From: Porticoccaceae bacterium
Lineage (GTDB): Bacteria; Pseudomonadota; Gammaproteobacteria; Pseudomonadales; Porticoccaceae
Assembly (NCBI GenBank): GCA_019090225.1
Contig: JAHRWI010000132.1
Coordinates: 1-18,433 of the forward strand
Length of the DNA stretch: 18,433 nucleotides
Reading direction: 5' to 3'
Shown piece by piece: positions 5,832 through 13,801 of this stretch; within the stretch, counting starts at the first letter, position 1; every line of letters begins with the position of its first letter. The notes under the pieces were generated by a model, which had not been told where the DNA came from, did no database searches, and worked only from the letters and a program-made list of their open reading frames with translations. Both the position numbers and the translations under genes were made by a program.

Positions 5832-7694
5832 ATGTCAGTCCGAATAGATCCAGAGTCAGGTTTGAAAATCTTTAATACCCGTGCCGCGAAGGCGAGCGAT
5901 AAAATTGCTGGTCAGGGTTATGCTGTGGTCACAGACAAGAGCCTTAAGTCGCTGCCTGAGGCTCCTGCTGGGGCGGTGTTTAATGCCGAGGAGCAGGCGA
6001 AGTATCGTGAGTTCAAGGAGTCGCGAACCGGGGTTGCTGACTACATTGCCCTGGAGGGCGAGTTCAGCAAATACATGGAGGATGTCTATTCAGAGGCTAC
6101 TGTGCCGAGGGAGCCTCTGAGCGATGAATGTGAAATCCTGGTGGTGGGCGCTGGTTTTGCTGGGCTTCTGTTATGGCACAAGCTGAGTCAGGCGGGATTC
6201 AAGGATGTACGCTTCTGTGAGAAGGGCGGCGATGTGGGCGGTACCTGGTACTGGAATCGCTATCCGGGTATTGCCTGTGATGTCGAGTCTTATAGTTATC
6301 TGCCCTTGCTTGAGGAAATGGGCTATATCCCGACCATGAAGTTTGCCAGTGGTTTCGAGATCATGGAGTACTGCCAGAGCATTGCCGAGAAATTTGGGTT
6401 CTATGACCACTGCCTGTTTCACACCACAGTAGAAGAAACTAAGTGGGATGATGCAACGGGACGCTGGACGGTGCACACAGACCGTGGCGACGAGATGAAA
6501 GCGAAGTTCGTGGTCATCGCCAACGGCATTTTAACCACGCCAAAGCTGGCAAAAATCAATGGCATGGAAAAGTTCAAGGGCGATGCTTTCCATACTTCGC
6601 GCTGGGATTATAAGGTCGACCTGGAAGATAAGCGGGTGGGTATTATCGGCACAGGTGCCACTGCGGTGCAGGCGATTCCGGAGATGGCCAAGATTGTGAA
6701 GGAGTTATACGTTTTTCAACGCACGCCTTCTTCTATCGATGTGCGAGATCAGCGTGCGACGACGCCGGAGGAGATTGAAACCTGGAAGAATGAACCTGGC
6801 TGGGCGCGAGCGCGGCGGGCGAGGTTTGCCAAAATTTCGTCTGTGCGTACAGCGGTAAAAGCCAACGATGATTATCTGTCCGGCAAAATAGCGGATTTCA
6901 AAGAGCGCAGCGGGAACAAGGAGCGCGTATCGCCAGAAGTCCATATGCAGAACCAACTGGATGATAATTTTAAAATCATGGAGCAAATTCGCGCCAGGGT
7001 GGATGCCATCGTTGAGGATCCAAAAACAGCCGCCGCGCTGAAACCTTACTACGCTTATGGCTGTAAGCGCCCAACCTTCCATGACGGCTATTTACCGGTG
7101 TTTAACGAGCCTCATGTCACCCTGGTTGATACTGCACCTGGCGGGGTTAGCGAAATCAATGAGAACGGCGTTGTTCACAACGGTGTCGAGTATCCCCTTG
7201 ATGTACTGGTTTATGCTACGGGATTCCAGTGGATGGCGACTTCGACTTTCGAGATGATCATCGGTCGTGATGGTAAATCGTTAAAGCAGAAGTGGGAGGA
7301 AGGCGGCACCAGGACTTTTCTGGGCTTGCAGAGCAAGGGCTTTCCAAACCTGTTTGTTATAACCGGTCCTCAGGGCGGCGGTGGCAGCTTCAATTTCACT
7401 GATGCTATTGAGGATCATGGCGATTACGTATTGTGGATGTTAAACACCATGCGGGAGCAAGGCGCTGATATTGTTGACGTTAAGGCCGAGCCGGAAAATG
7501 AGTATGCCGAGCACTGTGCCCAGGCGGATCTGGCCTCTGCGCCCCTGCGAGATTGTATCTCCTACTACGATCACGAGGGCAAAGCGGAGCCGGGTAGTCT
7601 CGCTTACTATGGTGGTGGTCGATGGCACAAATTCCGGGTTCAGGCCCAGGAGACCCTGGAGCCTTACGTATTTGAATCTGTATCGGGTAAGTAA
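5832..7694 (+). CDS. Flavin-dependent Baeyer-Villiger monooxygenase (type I, N-terminally extended), copy 1
   Basis: A 620-residue cytosolic FAD/NADPH enzyme that should insert one oxygen atom next to a carbonyl, turning ketones into esters or lactones. The FAD Rossmann motif GAGFAG is at residues 106-111. The second family signature, GGTWYWNRYPGIACD, is at 136-150 and ends in the conserved active-site Asp. The Baeyer-Villiger fingerprint FKGDAFHTSRWD is at 248-259, and the NADPH Rossmann motif GTGATA is at 273-278. The conserved catalytic Arg is in CKRP (Arg413), and the ATG motif is at 462-464. An N-terminal extension of about 95 residues before the FAD motif is typical of the larger members that act on macrocyclic, cyclic or steroid-type ketones. 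The ribosome binding site is weak. A strong terminator follows. It is a close paralogue of the enzyme at 10159-12030. Substrate is not readable from sequence. Confidence 0.93.
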   Translation: MSVRIDPESGLKIFNTRAAKASDKIAGQGYAVVTDKSLKSLPEAPAGAVFNAEEQAKYREFKESRTGVADYIALEGEFSKYMEDVYSEATVPREPLSDECEILVVGAGFAGLLLWHKLSQAGFKDVRFCEKGGDVGGTWYWNRYPGIACDVESYSYLPLLEEMGYIPTMKFASGFEIMEYCQSIAEKFGFYDHCLFHTTVEETKWDDATGRWTVHTDRGDEMKAKFVVIANGILTTPKLAKINGMEKFKGDAFHTSRWDYKVDLEDKRVGIIGTGATAVQAIPEMAKIVKELYVFQRTPSSIDVRDQRATTPEEIETWKNEPGWARARRARFAKISSVRTAVKANDDYLSGKIADFKERSGNKERVSPEVHMQNQLDDNFKIMEQIRARVDAIVEDPKTAAALKPYYAYGCKRPTFHDGYLPVFNEPHVTLVDTAPGGVSEINENGVVHNGVEYPLDVLVYATGFQWMATSTFEMIIGRDGKSLKQKWEEGGTRTFLGLQSKGFPNLFVITGPQGGGGSFNFTDAIEDHGDYVLWMLNTMREQGADIVDVKAEPENEYAEHCAQADLASAPLRDCISYYDHEGKAEPGSLAYYGGGRWHKFRVQAQETLEPYVFESVSGK

Positions 7695-7709
7695 TAACGA
7701 CTTGCTAAA

Positions 7710-7745
7710 AAGGCTCTGGGCTAAATCCCGGAGCTTTTTCTTTTT
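7710..7745 (+). terminator. Intrinsic terminator after the first monooxygenase
   Basis: AAGGCTCTGGG (7710-7720) pairs over 11 positions, including two G-U pairs, with CCCGGAGCTTT (7727-7737). The loop is CTAAAT, and the stem is followed by a T-rich run to 7745. It separates the monooxygenase transcript from the downstream deacetylase-family gene. Confidence 0.85.
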
Positions 7746-7783
7746 GTGCTTTACAGAAAGCACAGGTGCTTAGCGGGTATATT

Positions 7784-8605
7784 ATGTTGAGAATCCCCAT
7801 TACCGTTTGCCACGGCATTACCTCAAAGTGGGCCGAATATCCTTTGACCTCGGATCACCTGGGCAAGATGTTCGCCCTGGCCCGCGAGTTGGGTTTTGAA
7901 TCTATCCAGTACGATCATCTTGAAGCACTCATGGACGGAGCAGAGCCGGGCAGTGGCGATATTCCAAAGCAACCTATCCTGTTCGATTTTGACCATGCCG
8001 ATAAAACCATGCTCACCGAGATTCAGCCCTTGCTGGCAGAATATGGCTACAGCGGCACTTTGTTTTTCCATACCAGCCCGCTGGACGATCCGCGCCTGGC
8101 CAGCAAGGTCTTGAACTGGGATGAAATCGCCCAGTTGATAGCGCTAGGCTGGGGTATCGGCGGTCATACGGTGAGTCATCCAAACCTGAGTCGGCTATCT
8201 CACACAGATCCCGATGGCGATCAGCTAGAGCAGGAATTACGCACAGCCGATGCAGACATTAAAAGACATCTGGGTGAGCAGCCCAAAGATTTTGCCTATA
8301 CCGGTGCCACCTGGAGTTCAATCGCCGAGCAGAAAGTGAAGCAACGTTATCGCTTTGGGCGTTTGTGGATTAACGCTAGTTATTGCCTCGCTGATGGTCG
8401 ACGCACTCCCGTAGCAGAATTGGTGGGGATTGGGGGCGCAGACGAGTATGATGGCGGCCCGGCAAACGCGGCTCGCTACATAACGGTGGGTAACACTGCT
8501 TTGCAAAGTGATCGCTACCGCTTGCCGGCCATGGAAATTTGCAGCCCCTTAATGAACAATCTCGACCAGTATCGCAACTATTTGCTGGGTGCCCTGGAAA
8601 GCTAA
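7784..8605 (+). CDS. Polysaccharide deacetylase (NodB-like) family protein with degenerate motif 1
   Basis: A 273-residue protein with a NodB-homology carbohydrate esterase 4 pattern. CHGI lies at residues 9-12. The motif 1 position reads LFDFDHAD (66-73) instead of the usual TFDDG. The motif 2 metal ligands are kept as GGHTVSHP (126-133). The motif 3 region reads FAYTGATWS rather than RxPxG. The family removes acyl groups from N-acetyl sugars, but relatives hydrolyse other amides. With altered motifs and a catabolic neighbourhood, the substrate may not be a polysaccharide. No signal peptide is seen, so it is probably cytoplasmic. ATG 7784 was chosen; an in-frame GTG at 7766 is possible, and neither has a strong ribosome binding site. 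The hydrolase gene follows after 104 bases and may share the transcript. Confidence 0.8.
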   Translation: MLRIPITVCHGITSKWAEYPLTSDHLGKMFALARELGFESIQYDHLEALMDGAEPGSGDIPKQPILFDFDHADKTMLTEIQPLLAEYGYSGTLFFHTSPLDDPRLASKVLNWDEIAQLIALGWGIGGHTVSHPNLSRLSHTDPDGDQLEQELRTADADIKRHLGEQPKDFAYTGATWSSIAEQKVKQRYRFGRLWINASYCLADGRRTPVAELVGIGGADEYDGGPANAARYITVGNTALQSDRYRLPAMEICSPLMNNLDQYRNYLLGALES

Positions 8606-8709
8606 GGTTCGGGGAATGCCCCTGAGTGCATTCGCCTTCTGGCGTAGGCTGCCTTATGCTTCGGCCAGCAAATTTCCCGACAGAATTTAAACTAATGAGG
8701 AGTTCCCGT

Positions 8710-9564
8710 ATGACAAACGAGGTAGAAGTGAGCACGAAGGTTTTTCGTGGCCATAATGATATCAAGCTGATTGGCGACGCTTATGGTGATCCGTCCGGTG
8801 ATCCTGTGTTGTTCCTCCACGGCGGTGGTCAGACCCGTCACGCCTGGGGCGGCGCTGCGAAGACCCTGGCAAAAGCAGGCTGGTACGTAGTGACCCTGGA
8901 TCAACGAGGCCACGGTGAAAGTGACTGGGCCAAAGAAAAAGAACATTATGCAGTAGATAATTTTACCGCTGATATCCGCGCGGTAGCGGCGACTTTCGAT
9001 AAGCTACCGGCTTTTGTCGGCGCGTCAATGGGTGGTGGTTCTGCACTGACTGCTCAGGGCGAGTCCGAAAAGCAGATCTGTTCGGCGCTGGTGCTGGTCG
9101 ATGTTACGCCACGGGTTGAGATGAAAGGTGTGCAGCGGATCATGGATTTTATGACCCTAAAACCCGAAGGTTTTGAAACGCTCGAAGAAGTGGCCGACGC
9201 TATCGCCGCTTACACGCCCAATCGCAAGCGGACAACCAATCTAGCGGGACTGGAGAAGAACTTACGCAAGCTCCCTAACGGTCGTTACCGTTGGCATTGG
9301 GACCCCGAGATGCTCGGTATACGCTTTGCTGAACGGATGAACTTCCCGGATCGGCTGGCCGACGCGGCACGTAATATCAAGGTGCCGACCTTACTGGTGC
9401 GGGGCCAGCAGAGCGACGTGGTCAGCATGGACGGCGCTAATGAATTTCTCGAACTGGTTCCTCACGCGAAATTTGTCGATGTGAAGGATGCCGGTCACAT
9501 GGTCGCAGGTGATCAGAATGATGTCTTTACCGACGCAGTGCTGGAATTTTTGGGTGAGCTATAG
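8710..9564 (+). CDS. Alpha/beta hydrolase (esterase/lactonase type)
   Basis: A 284-residue alpha/beta-fold hydrolase. The oxyanion-hole segment LFLHGGG is at residues 34-40, the conserved DQRGHGES at 64-71 and the nucleophile elbow GASMG at 104-108 with Ser106. The acid is probably Asp236 in GQQSD, and the base is His263 in DAGHM. The start at 8710 is set by a strong GAGGAG (8697-8702) 7 bases upstream; the in-frame ATG at 8626 lies before this site and is not needed. No signal peptide is present, so the enzyme is cytosolic. Sitting between two Baeyer-Villiger monooxygenases, it is the natural candidate to open the ester or lactone they produce. That pairing is common in ketone catabolism, but here it is inferred from context. 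A strong terminator ends the unit. Confidence 0.9.
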   Translation: MTNEVEVSTKVFRGHNDIKLIGDAYGDPSGDPVLFLHGGGQTRHAWGGAAKTLAKAGWYVVTLDQRGHGESDWAKEKEHYAVDNFTADIRAVAATFDKLPAFVGASMGGGSALTAQGESEKQICSALVLVDVTPRVEMKGVQRIMDFMTLKPEGFETLEEVADAIAAYTPNRKRTTNLAGLEKNLRKLPNGRYRWHWDPEMLGIRFAERMNFPDRLADAARNIKVPTLLVRGQQSDVVSMDGANEFLELVPHAKFVDVKDAGHMVAGDQNDVFTDAVLEFLGEL

Positions 9565-9633
9565 CGCTCAGGAAAATTAGCGCTTAGGTAAATTGTAGAA
9601 GCTTGTTTGCAGGCACTAGTTTGTGGAGACTGG

Positions 9634-9661
9634 GCGACCCCAAAAGCGTGGGGTCGCTTTT
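9634..9661 (+). terminator. Intrinsic terminator after the hydrolase
   Basis: GCGACCCCA (9634-9642) pairs perfectly with TGGGGTCGC (9649-9657) over 9 bp around a 6-base loop, followed by TTTT. It lies 70 bases after the hydrolase stop. Confidence 0.88.
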
Positions 9662-9715
9662 CCAAAAGGCGCACAAACGAGCGTTTAATCATTCCATTAG
9701 TATCTGCAAAGGCCT

Positions 9716-9744
9716 TTGTCTAACACTTACTTGATCTAAGACAA
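9716..9744. promoter_or_regulatory. Inverted repeat TTGTCT...AGACAA
   Basis: Six-base arms (9716-9721 and 9739-9744) are separated by 17 bases, with a smaller CTTA/TAAG pair inside. It is a weak candidate operator. Confidence 0.25.
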
Positions 9745-9757
9745 CACCGCTGAATTT

Positions 9758-9770
9758 GCTGACCGTCAGC
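9758..9770. promoter_or_regulatory. 13-bp palindrome GCTGACCGTCAGC
   Basis: A perfect inverted repeat with 6-bp arms around one C. The flanks extend the symmetry with TTT and AAA if one base is bulged. It lies 54 bases, centre to centre, from the 17-bp palindrome at 9810-9826. Confidence 0.4.
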
Positions 9771-9809
9771 GCAAAAAACTGACCCAATAGCGGACAGTTG
9801 TCGACGGAT

Positions 9810-9826
9810 AATGGTGACTCACCATT
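9810..9826. promoter_or_regulatory. 17-bp palindrome AATGGTGACTCACCATT, candidate operator
   Basis: Perfect 8-bp arms surround a central C. This size and symmetry suit a dimeric helix-turn-helix repressor or activator. It stands about 330 bases before the monooxygenase start, so it would act at a distal promoter or as an upstream site. Confidence 0.45.
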
Positions 9827-9886
9827 CCCAAAGCGGTCGAAATCAACTATGCTCCGGCCGCCATATGTTATTGAGTTTTATGTCAA

Positions 9887-9949
9887 TTAGTTGCCGGATC
9901 GATTAATTTACTTGCTGGATCGATCAGTTTATTTGTCAGATTCATTAAT
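9887..9949 (+). repeat. Three imperfect 21-bp tandem repeats, candidate regulator-binding array
   Basis: Units start at 9887, 9908 and 9929. They share the pattern TTA, a variable base, TTG, two or three variable bases, then GAT-GAT-like and AAT/AGT elements. The first two units contain GGATCGAT; the third is more diverged (AGATTCAT). The 21-bp period equals two helical turns, so a protein could bind the same DNA face three times, as AraC-type activators often do. The array ends about 210 bases before the second monooxygenase start. Confidence 0.6.
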
Positions 9950-10003
9950 AAAGGACGGAAGTATTTCCCTTTAGGGCCCGAGGCCTCTTATAAGGGAGTA
10001 GTA

Positions 10004-10027
10004 ATGCTCGCTATAAAGCTTAGGTGA
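10004..10027 (+). other. Possible 7-codon leader ORF
   Basis: AAGGGAG at 9992-9998 is well placed before an ATG at 10004 that encodes MLAIKLR and then TGA. If transcribed, it would be translated 130 bases ahead of the monooxygenase. It may be coincidence. Confidence 0.2.
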
Positions 10028-10158
10028 CGCCTCTTCAAAAATAGAAAGAGAAGGTAAAGCCTTTCAAGGCAGAGCAGTCCTGGACATGGCAGTCGAGTTA
10101 CCAACAATGACGAAAACATTTCGTTTGTCTTTAACCATGAAAGAGTGAGAGTACATTT

Positions 10159-12030
10159 ATGTCGACCAATATGCCGATAACAACAGACCCCGAGACGGGT
10201 TTGAAAATTTTCAACACCCGTGCCGAAAAAGCCAATGACAAAATTACCGGTAAGGGCTACTCCGTAGTCACTGACGAGGCGCTCACGTCACTTGCAGAAG
10301 AGAAAGCCGGTGACGTATTTAATGCCGAAGAGCAAGCCAAGTATCTTGAGTTCAAAAAGTCGAGAACAGGCGTCGCCGAATACATTGGTATGGAAGGCAA
10401 GTTCAGCAAATACGTCAATGATGTTCATTCCCAGCCCCCCGTGCCAAGAGAGCCTCTGGATGACGAGTGCGAAATCCTGATTATCGGTGCTGGCTTCGCA
10501 GGCCTGATGCTGTGGTACAAACTCAAGCAGGCTGGATACAAAGATGTGCGCTTTTGTGAAAAAGGCGGCGATGTGGGCGGCACCTGGTACTGGAATCGCT
10601 ACCCGGGGATTGCTTGTGATGTTGAATCTTATAGCTACCTGCCCTTGCTCGAAGAGATGAACTATATCCCTACAATGAAGTTCGCCAGTGGTTTTGAGAT
10701 TATGGAACACTGCCAGAACATCGCGAAAGAGACCGGTTTCTACGATAAATGCTTGTTCCACACCACGGTTGAAGACACTCAGTGGGACGAATCTGCCGGA
10801 CGCTGGGCCGTCAATACCGATCGTGGCGACAAGATGAAAGCCAAGTTCCTGGTGGTGGCTAATGGTATTTTGACCACGCCGAAGCTGGCCAAAATTGAGG
10901 GTATGGAAGACTTTAAAGGCGATGCTTTCCACACTTCACGCTGGGACTATAACGTCGATATTACCGGCAAGCGTGTAGGTATTATCGGTACGGGTGCGAC
11001 AGCGGTGCAGATTATTCCTGAAATTGCTAAAACCGTAGGAGAGTTGTTTGTATTCCAACGCACACCTTCATCGATCGATGTCCGTGACCAGCGCGAGACT
11101 ACGCCAGAAGAATACGCAACCTGGCCAAATGAGGAAGATTGGGCGAAAAAACGACGGGCAAGGTTTGCCAAAATTTCATCGGGCCGTACTGCCCTGTCAG
11201 GTAATGATGACTACCTGTCCGGTAAAATCACAGAGGCTAAACCGAAGAAAAAGCACAAGACGAAATTATCGCCTGAAGAGCGACAGCAGAAGCAACTGGA
11301 TACCAACTTCCGCATCATGGAAGTTATTCGGGCCAGGGTTGATTCTATCGTAGAAGATCCAAAAACAGCTGCGGCCTTGAAGCCATATTATGCTTATGGC
11401 TGTAAGCGACCTACCTTCCACGACGAATATCTGCCGACGTTTAACAAGCCCAATGTTCATCTGGTTGACACTGCACCGCGCGGTGTTCAAAAAATCACTG
11501 AGAAGGGCGTTGTCCACGATGGCGTCGAGTACCCAGTCGATGTGCTGGTCTACGCGACTGGATTCCAGTGGATGGCGACATCGACATTCGACATGATCAA
11601 GGGCTGTGACGGACGAACTCTGAAGCAAACCTGGGACGAGGATGGCACCAAAACCTGGTTGGGCTTGCAGACCAAAGGCTTCCCCAACATGTTTGTTATT
11701 ACCGGCCCTCAGGGCGGTGGTGGTAGCTTCAACTTTACAGACACTATTAATGATCATGGTGAATATGTGCAGTGGGTGCTCGATACAATGGCCGAGAAAG
11801 GTGCTGATGTTGTCGACATAACTGAAGAGGCTCAGGAAGAATATGCGGAGCATTGCGCTCAGGCGGACTCCGCCACACAGCCCCTGCGTGATTGTATTTC
11901 TTACTACGATAATGAAGGTACTGCCAAGCCGGGTCAGCTGGTTTACTACGGTGGTGGTCGCTGGCACAAGTATCGAATCAGCGGGCAAGAGACGCTTGAG
12001 CCTTATGTATTTGAGAACGCTAAGGGTTAA
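10159..12030 (+). CDS. Flavin-dependent Baeyer-Villiger monooxygenase (type I, N-terminally extended), copy 2
   Basis: A 623-residue paralogue of the enzyme at 5832-7694. The two are collinear along their whole length with a constant 4-residue offset, and by eye roughly three quarters of residues are identical. All key motifs are kept: GAGFAG (110-115), GGTWYWNRYPGIACD (140-154), fingerprint FKGDAFHTSRWD (252-263), GTGATA (277-282), catalytic Arg in CKRP (about 417) and YATGFQ. Differences concentrate near residues 355-375, where this copy has a Lys-rich stretch (AKPKKKHKTK), and in the N-terminal extension. The two enzymes may differ in substrate range or in regulation, since their upstream regions share no obvious sequence. 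The ribosome binding site is weak (AGTGAGAG). Transcription ends at the terminator from 12061. Confidence 0.93.
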   Translation: MSTNMPITTDPETGLKIFNTRAEKANDKITGKGYSVVTDEALTSLAEEKAGDVFNAEEQAKYLEFKKSRTGVAEYIGMEGKFSKYVNDVHSQPPVPREPLDDECEILIIGAGFAGLMLWYKLKQAGYKDVRFCEKGGDVGGTWYWNRYPGIACDVESYSYLPLLEEMNYIPTMKFASGFEIMEHCQNIAKETGFYDKCLFHTTVEDTQWDESAGRWAVNTDRGDKMKAKFLVVANGILTTPKLAKIEGMEDFKGDAFHTSRWDYNVDITGKRVGIIGTGATAVQIIPEIAKTVGELFVFQRTPSSIDVRDQRETTPEEYATWPNEEDWAKKRRARFAKISSGRTALSGNDDYLSGKITEAKPKKKHKTKLSPEERQQKQLDTNFRIMEVIRARVDSIVEDPKTAAALKPYYAYGCKRPTFHDEYLPTFNKPNVHLVDTAPRGVQKITEKGVVHDGVEYPVDVLVYATGFQWMATSTFDMIKGCDGRTLKQTWDEDGTKTWLGLQTKGFPNMFVITGPQGGGGSFNFTDTINDHGEYVQWVLDTMAEKGADVVDITEEAQEEYAEHCAQADSATQPLRDCISYYDNEGTAKPGQLVYYGGGRWHKYRISGQETLEPYVFENAKG

Positions 12031-12056
12031 TTAAGTTTGTATTAATCTGATAGCGT

Positions 12057-12093
12057 AAAAAAGGCCCTGGGGTAGCCCCCAGGGCCTTTTTTT
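12057..12093. terminator. Bidirectional intrinsic terminator between converging genes
   Basis: GGCCCTGGGG (12063-12072) pairs perfectly with CCCCAGGGCC (12077-12086) around a 4-base loop. There is an A-run before and a T-run after the stem. It can therefore stop the second monooxygenase transcript and, on the other strand, the converging MFS transcript. Confidence 0.9.
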
Positions 12094-12132
12094 ATTGGTG
12101 GAGATACAGGGTTTTATTGGTGGAGATACAGG
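12090..12132. repeat. Two-copy 22-bp-period tandem repeat
   Basis: Identical 21-base units lie at 12090-12110 and 12112-12132, each running from TTTTATTGG to GATACAGG, with a single G between them. The first unit overlaps the T-run of the terminator, so the duplication abuts the hairpin. A more distant inverted pair, ATATTGG / CCAATAT (12138-12144 and 12169-12175), follows before the MFS stop. Confidence 0.7.
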
Positions 12133-12191
12133 CAGAGATATTGGGTAGGACTTATGTGGAGAGTGACTCCAATATATTATTGGGGTAATAA

Positions 12192-13568
12192 CTAGCGCCG
12201 CCCAAACCCTGACCATCTGGCTACTTTAGAAATTATGGACACTTTTTTATCGTCATCGGTCAATTCGCTGGACGCCCTGTCCAAATCTGCCCTGAGATAT
12301 TTTGCTGCCCTGAAGTAATGTGCCGCACTCCAGGCATAGCCCAGGAAGGCAATCAACATGGCATACCTGAGGGATTCGCTGCCAAATTGGGGCTTAAGCA
12401 GATCGCTGGTCATGCCGAGCAAGGTGGGGCCTAAGCCCAGGCCAATTAAATTCAGGATAAAAAACAGGATGGCTGAGGTGAGAGCTCTCATACTGGGTCT
12501 CACCAGGCTGTGGGCGATCGCAATGACCGGTCCCAGGTACATAGTGCTAAACATCAGAGGGATGGCGTACAGAGCCATGGATAAGTGGAGGTCGTTTACC
12601 AGGAAGGCGGCAAAGGCAAAGGGTATGGCCAGCAAGGTGGATATCGCTGGCACCCATAAATACCAGCGCTTGTCGTTTAAGCCGAGACGATCTGCCAGGT
12701 AGCCGCCACCGAAGTTTCCTATTAAACCTGCTATGCCAATAATGAAGCCAATCGGTAGGGTGATTTGACTAATATTGTCGTGGGGTATCTGGTAGGTGCG
12801 CACATAAAACGATACTAGAAACGCCGCGATGCCATAACCGACAAAGGCATGTAAGGCTGAGCCCATGGACAGATGTAAAAAAGATTTTCTGCTCCCGAGA
12901 AAATGGATAACGTCTATCACCGGCGGTGGTTTTGCTAAGGCTCCATCCTTGTCTCTGTCGCCATCGTGGAAGCCGCGTTCTGGTTCAGTAAATGTGTAAC
13001 GAACCACGAAGGCGACGATGATTCCCGGTATGCCCAGGACAATAAATACAATTCGCCAGCCATAGTTGTCGCTGACCCAGCCGCCAAATACATAAGCCAG
13101 AAAAATACCAAAGGTGATACCAGTAGAGTAAATCGCCAGAGCGCGGGCGCGCTCGCTGGGCTGGAATAGATCCGAAATCATTGAGTGGGCAGGAGGGCTT
13201 CCACCGGATTCGCCGACACCCACGCCGACTCGTATCAGCAGGAGTTGCACGAAGTTCTGGGCAAAGCCGGTTAAGGAGGTCATCAAGCTCCAGGTGCCGA
13301 CCGCCAACGAGACAATATTACGACGGTTACCGATATCTGCCCACCGCGCAATAGGGATGCCGACGGTGACGTAAAATAACGCGAAAGTAATGCCCTGTAG
13401 CAAACCCAGTTGCGTATCATTTAAATCGAATTCGGCTCTGATAGGTTCTTGCAGCACCGAAAGAATCTGGCGATCAACAAAGTTAAGCATGTACACCAGC
13501 GTCAGGATGCCGAGCATATAATATTTATAGGCCGTTGAAGGCGGTGTGGTTTGTGACGGCTTGTCCAT
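12192..13568 (-). CDS. MFS transporter, spinster-like family
   Basis: A 458-residue inner-membrane carrier of the major facilitator superfamily, with about 12 hydrophobic segments in two halves. The first helix contains MLNFVDRQILSVL, typical of the spinster-like group in proteobacteria. The loop 2-3 motif A is GIPIARWADIGNRRN (residues 70-84), and helix 4-5 carries RVGVGVGESGGSPPAHS. Family members in such clusters import organic acids, aromatic compounds or steroid-like molecules. Here uptake of the ketone substrate or a precursor is plausible but unproven. The gene converges on the second monooxygenase, sharing the terminator near 12061-12093, and starts at an ATG with AGGAG 11 bases upstream. 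The 13569-13801 stretch upstream holds no gene and no convincing promoter. Confidence 0.9.
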   Translation of the reverse strand: MDKPSQTTPPSTAYKYYMLGILTLVYMLNFVDRQILSVLQEPIRAEFDLNDTQLGLLQGITFALFYVTVGIPIARWADIGNRRNIVSLAVGTWSLMTSLTGFAQNFVQLLLIRVGVGVGESGGSPPAHSMISDLFQPSERARALAIYSTGITFGIFLAYVFGGWVSDNYGWRIVFIVLGIPGIIVAFVVRYTFTEPERGFHDGDRDKDGALAKPPPVIDVIHFLGSRKSFLHLSMGSALHAFVGYGIAAFLVSFYVRTYQIPHDNISQITLPIGFIIGIAGLIGNFGGGYLADRLGLNDKRWYLWVPAISTLLAIPFAFAAFLVNDLHLSMALYAIPLMFSTMYLGPVIAIAHSLVRPSMRALTSAILFFILNLIGLGLGPTLLGMTSDLLKPQFGSESLRYAMLIAFLGYAWSAAHYFRAAKYLRADLDRASSELTDDDKKVSIISKVARWSGFGRR

Positions 13569-13801
13569 ACCGTTAGAGACTCCTGGTTACTATGATCTGA
13601 GGTGGTGGTGCCGACAGCTCCAGATTTTTTCAGCGCCAGAGCCTTGTGATTTTTTTAGTTCTATGATTCCCTTTTGGCACTACTGTTTGTTTTTGCTCTA
13701 TAGCTCTAGGGTTTTCTTGTAGTTTTGTCGATGGCCTTCAACGATGAAGTGCAGGGATTTATGTGCTCGTCAGTCTTGTGTTGATATCGTGCAGGTAAAT
13801 T

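Larger units (their letters stand above)
9662..10158 (+). promoter_or_regulatory. Long regulatory intergenic region before the second monooxygenase
   Basis: No gene of normal size is seen in these nearly 500 bases. The region holds several inverted repeats (9716-9744, 9758-9770, 9810-9826), three tandem 21-bp repeats (9887-9949), a GC-rich self-complementary stretch (about 9967-9996) and a possible 7-codon leader ORF (10004-10027). I could not find a convincing -35/-10 pair. TATAAA at 10012-10017 is the best -10-like hexamer. Its richness suggests that the second monooxygenase is activator-dependent or multiply regulated. Confidence 0.5.

Noticed and set aside
9887..9949. CRISPR array
   Set aside because: The 21-bp units are directly abutting, imperfect and only three in number, with no spacers and no cas genes.
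10085..10105. Sigma54 promoter before the second monooxygenase
   Set aside because: ATGGCAGTCGAGTTACC has a TGGC but lacks the GC of the -12 element at the right spacing.
11266..11988. A 240-residue minus-strand ORF inside the second monooxygenase
   Set aside because: It is antisense to a well-supported gene. A similar antisense frame in the first copy is shorter and broken, so it is not conserved.
5832..12030. Composite transposon flanked by the two monooxygenase copies
   Set aside because: The repeats are diverged coding genes in direct orientation, and no transposase or terminal inverted repeats are present.
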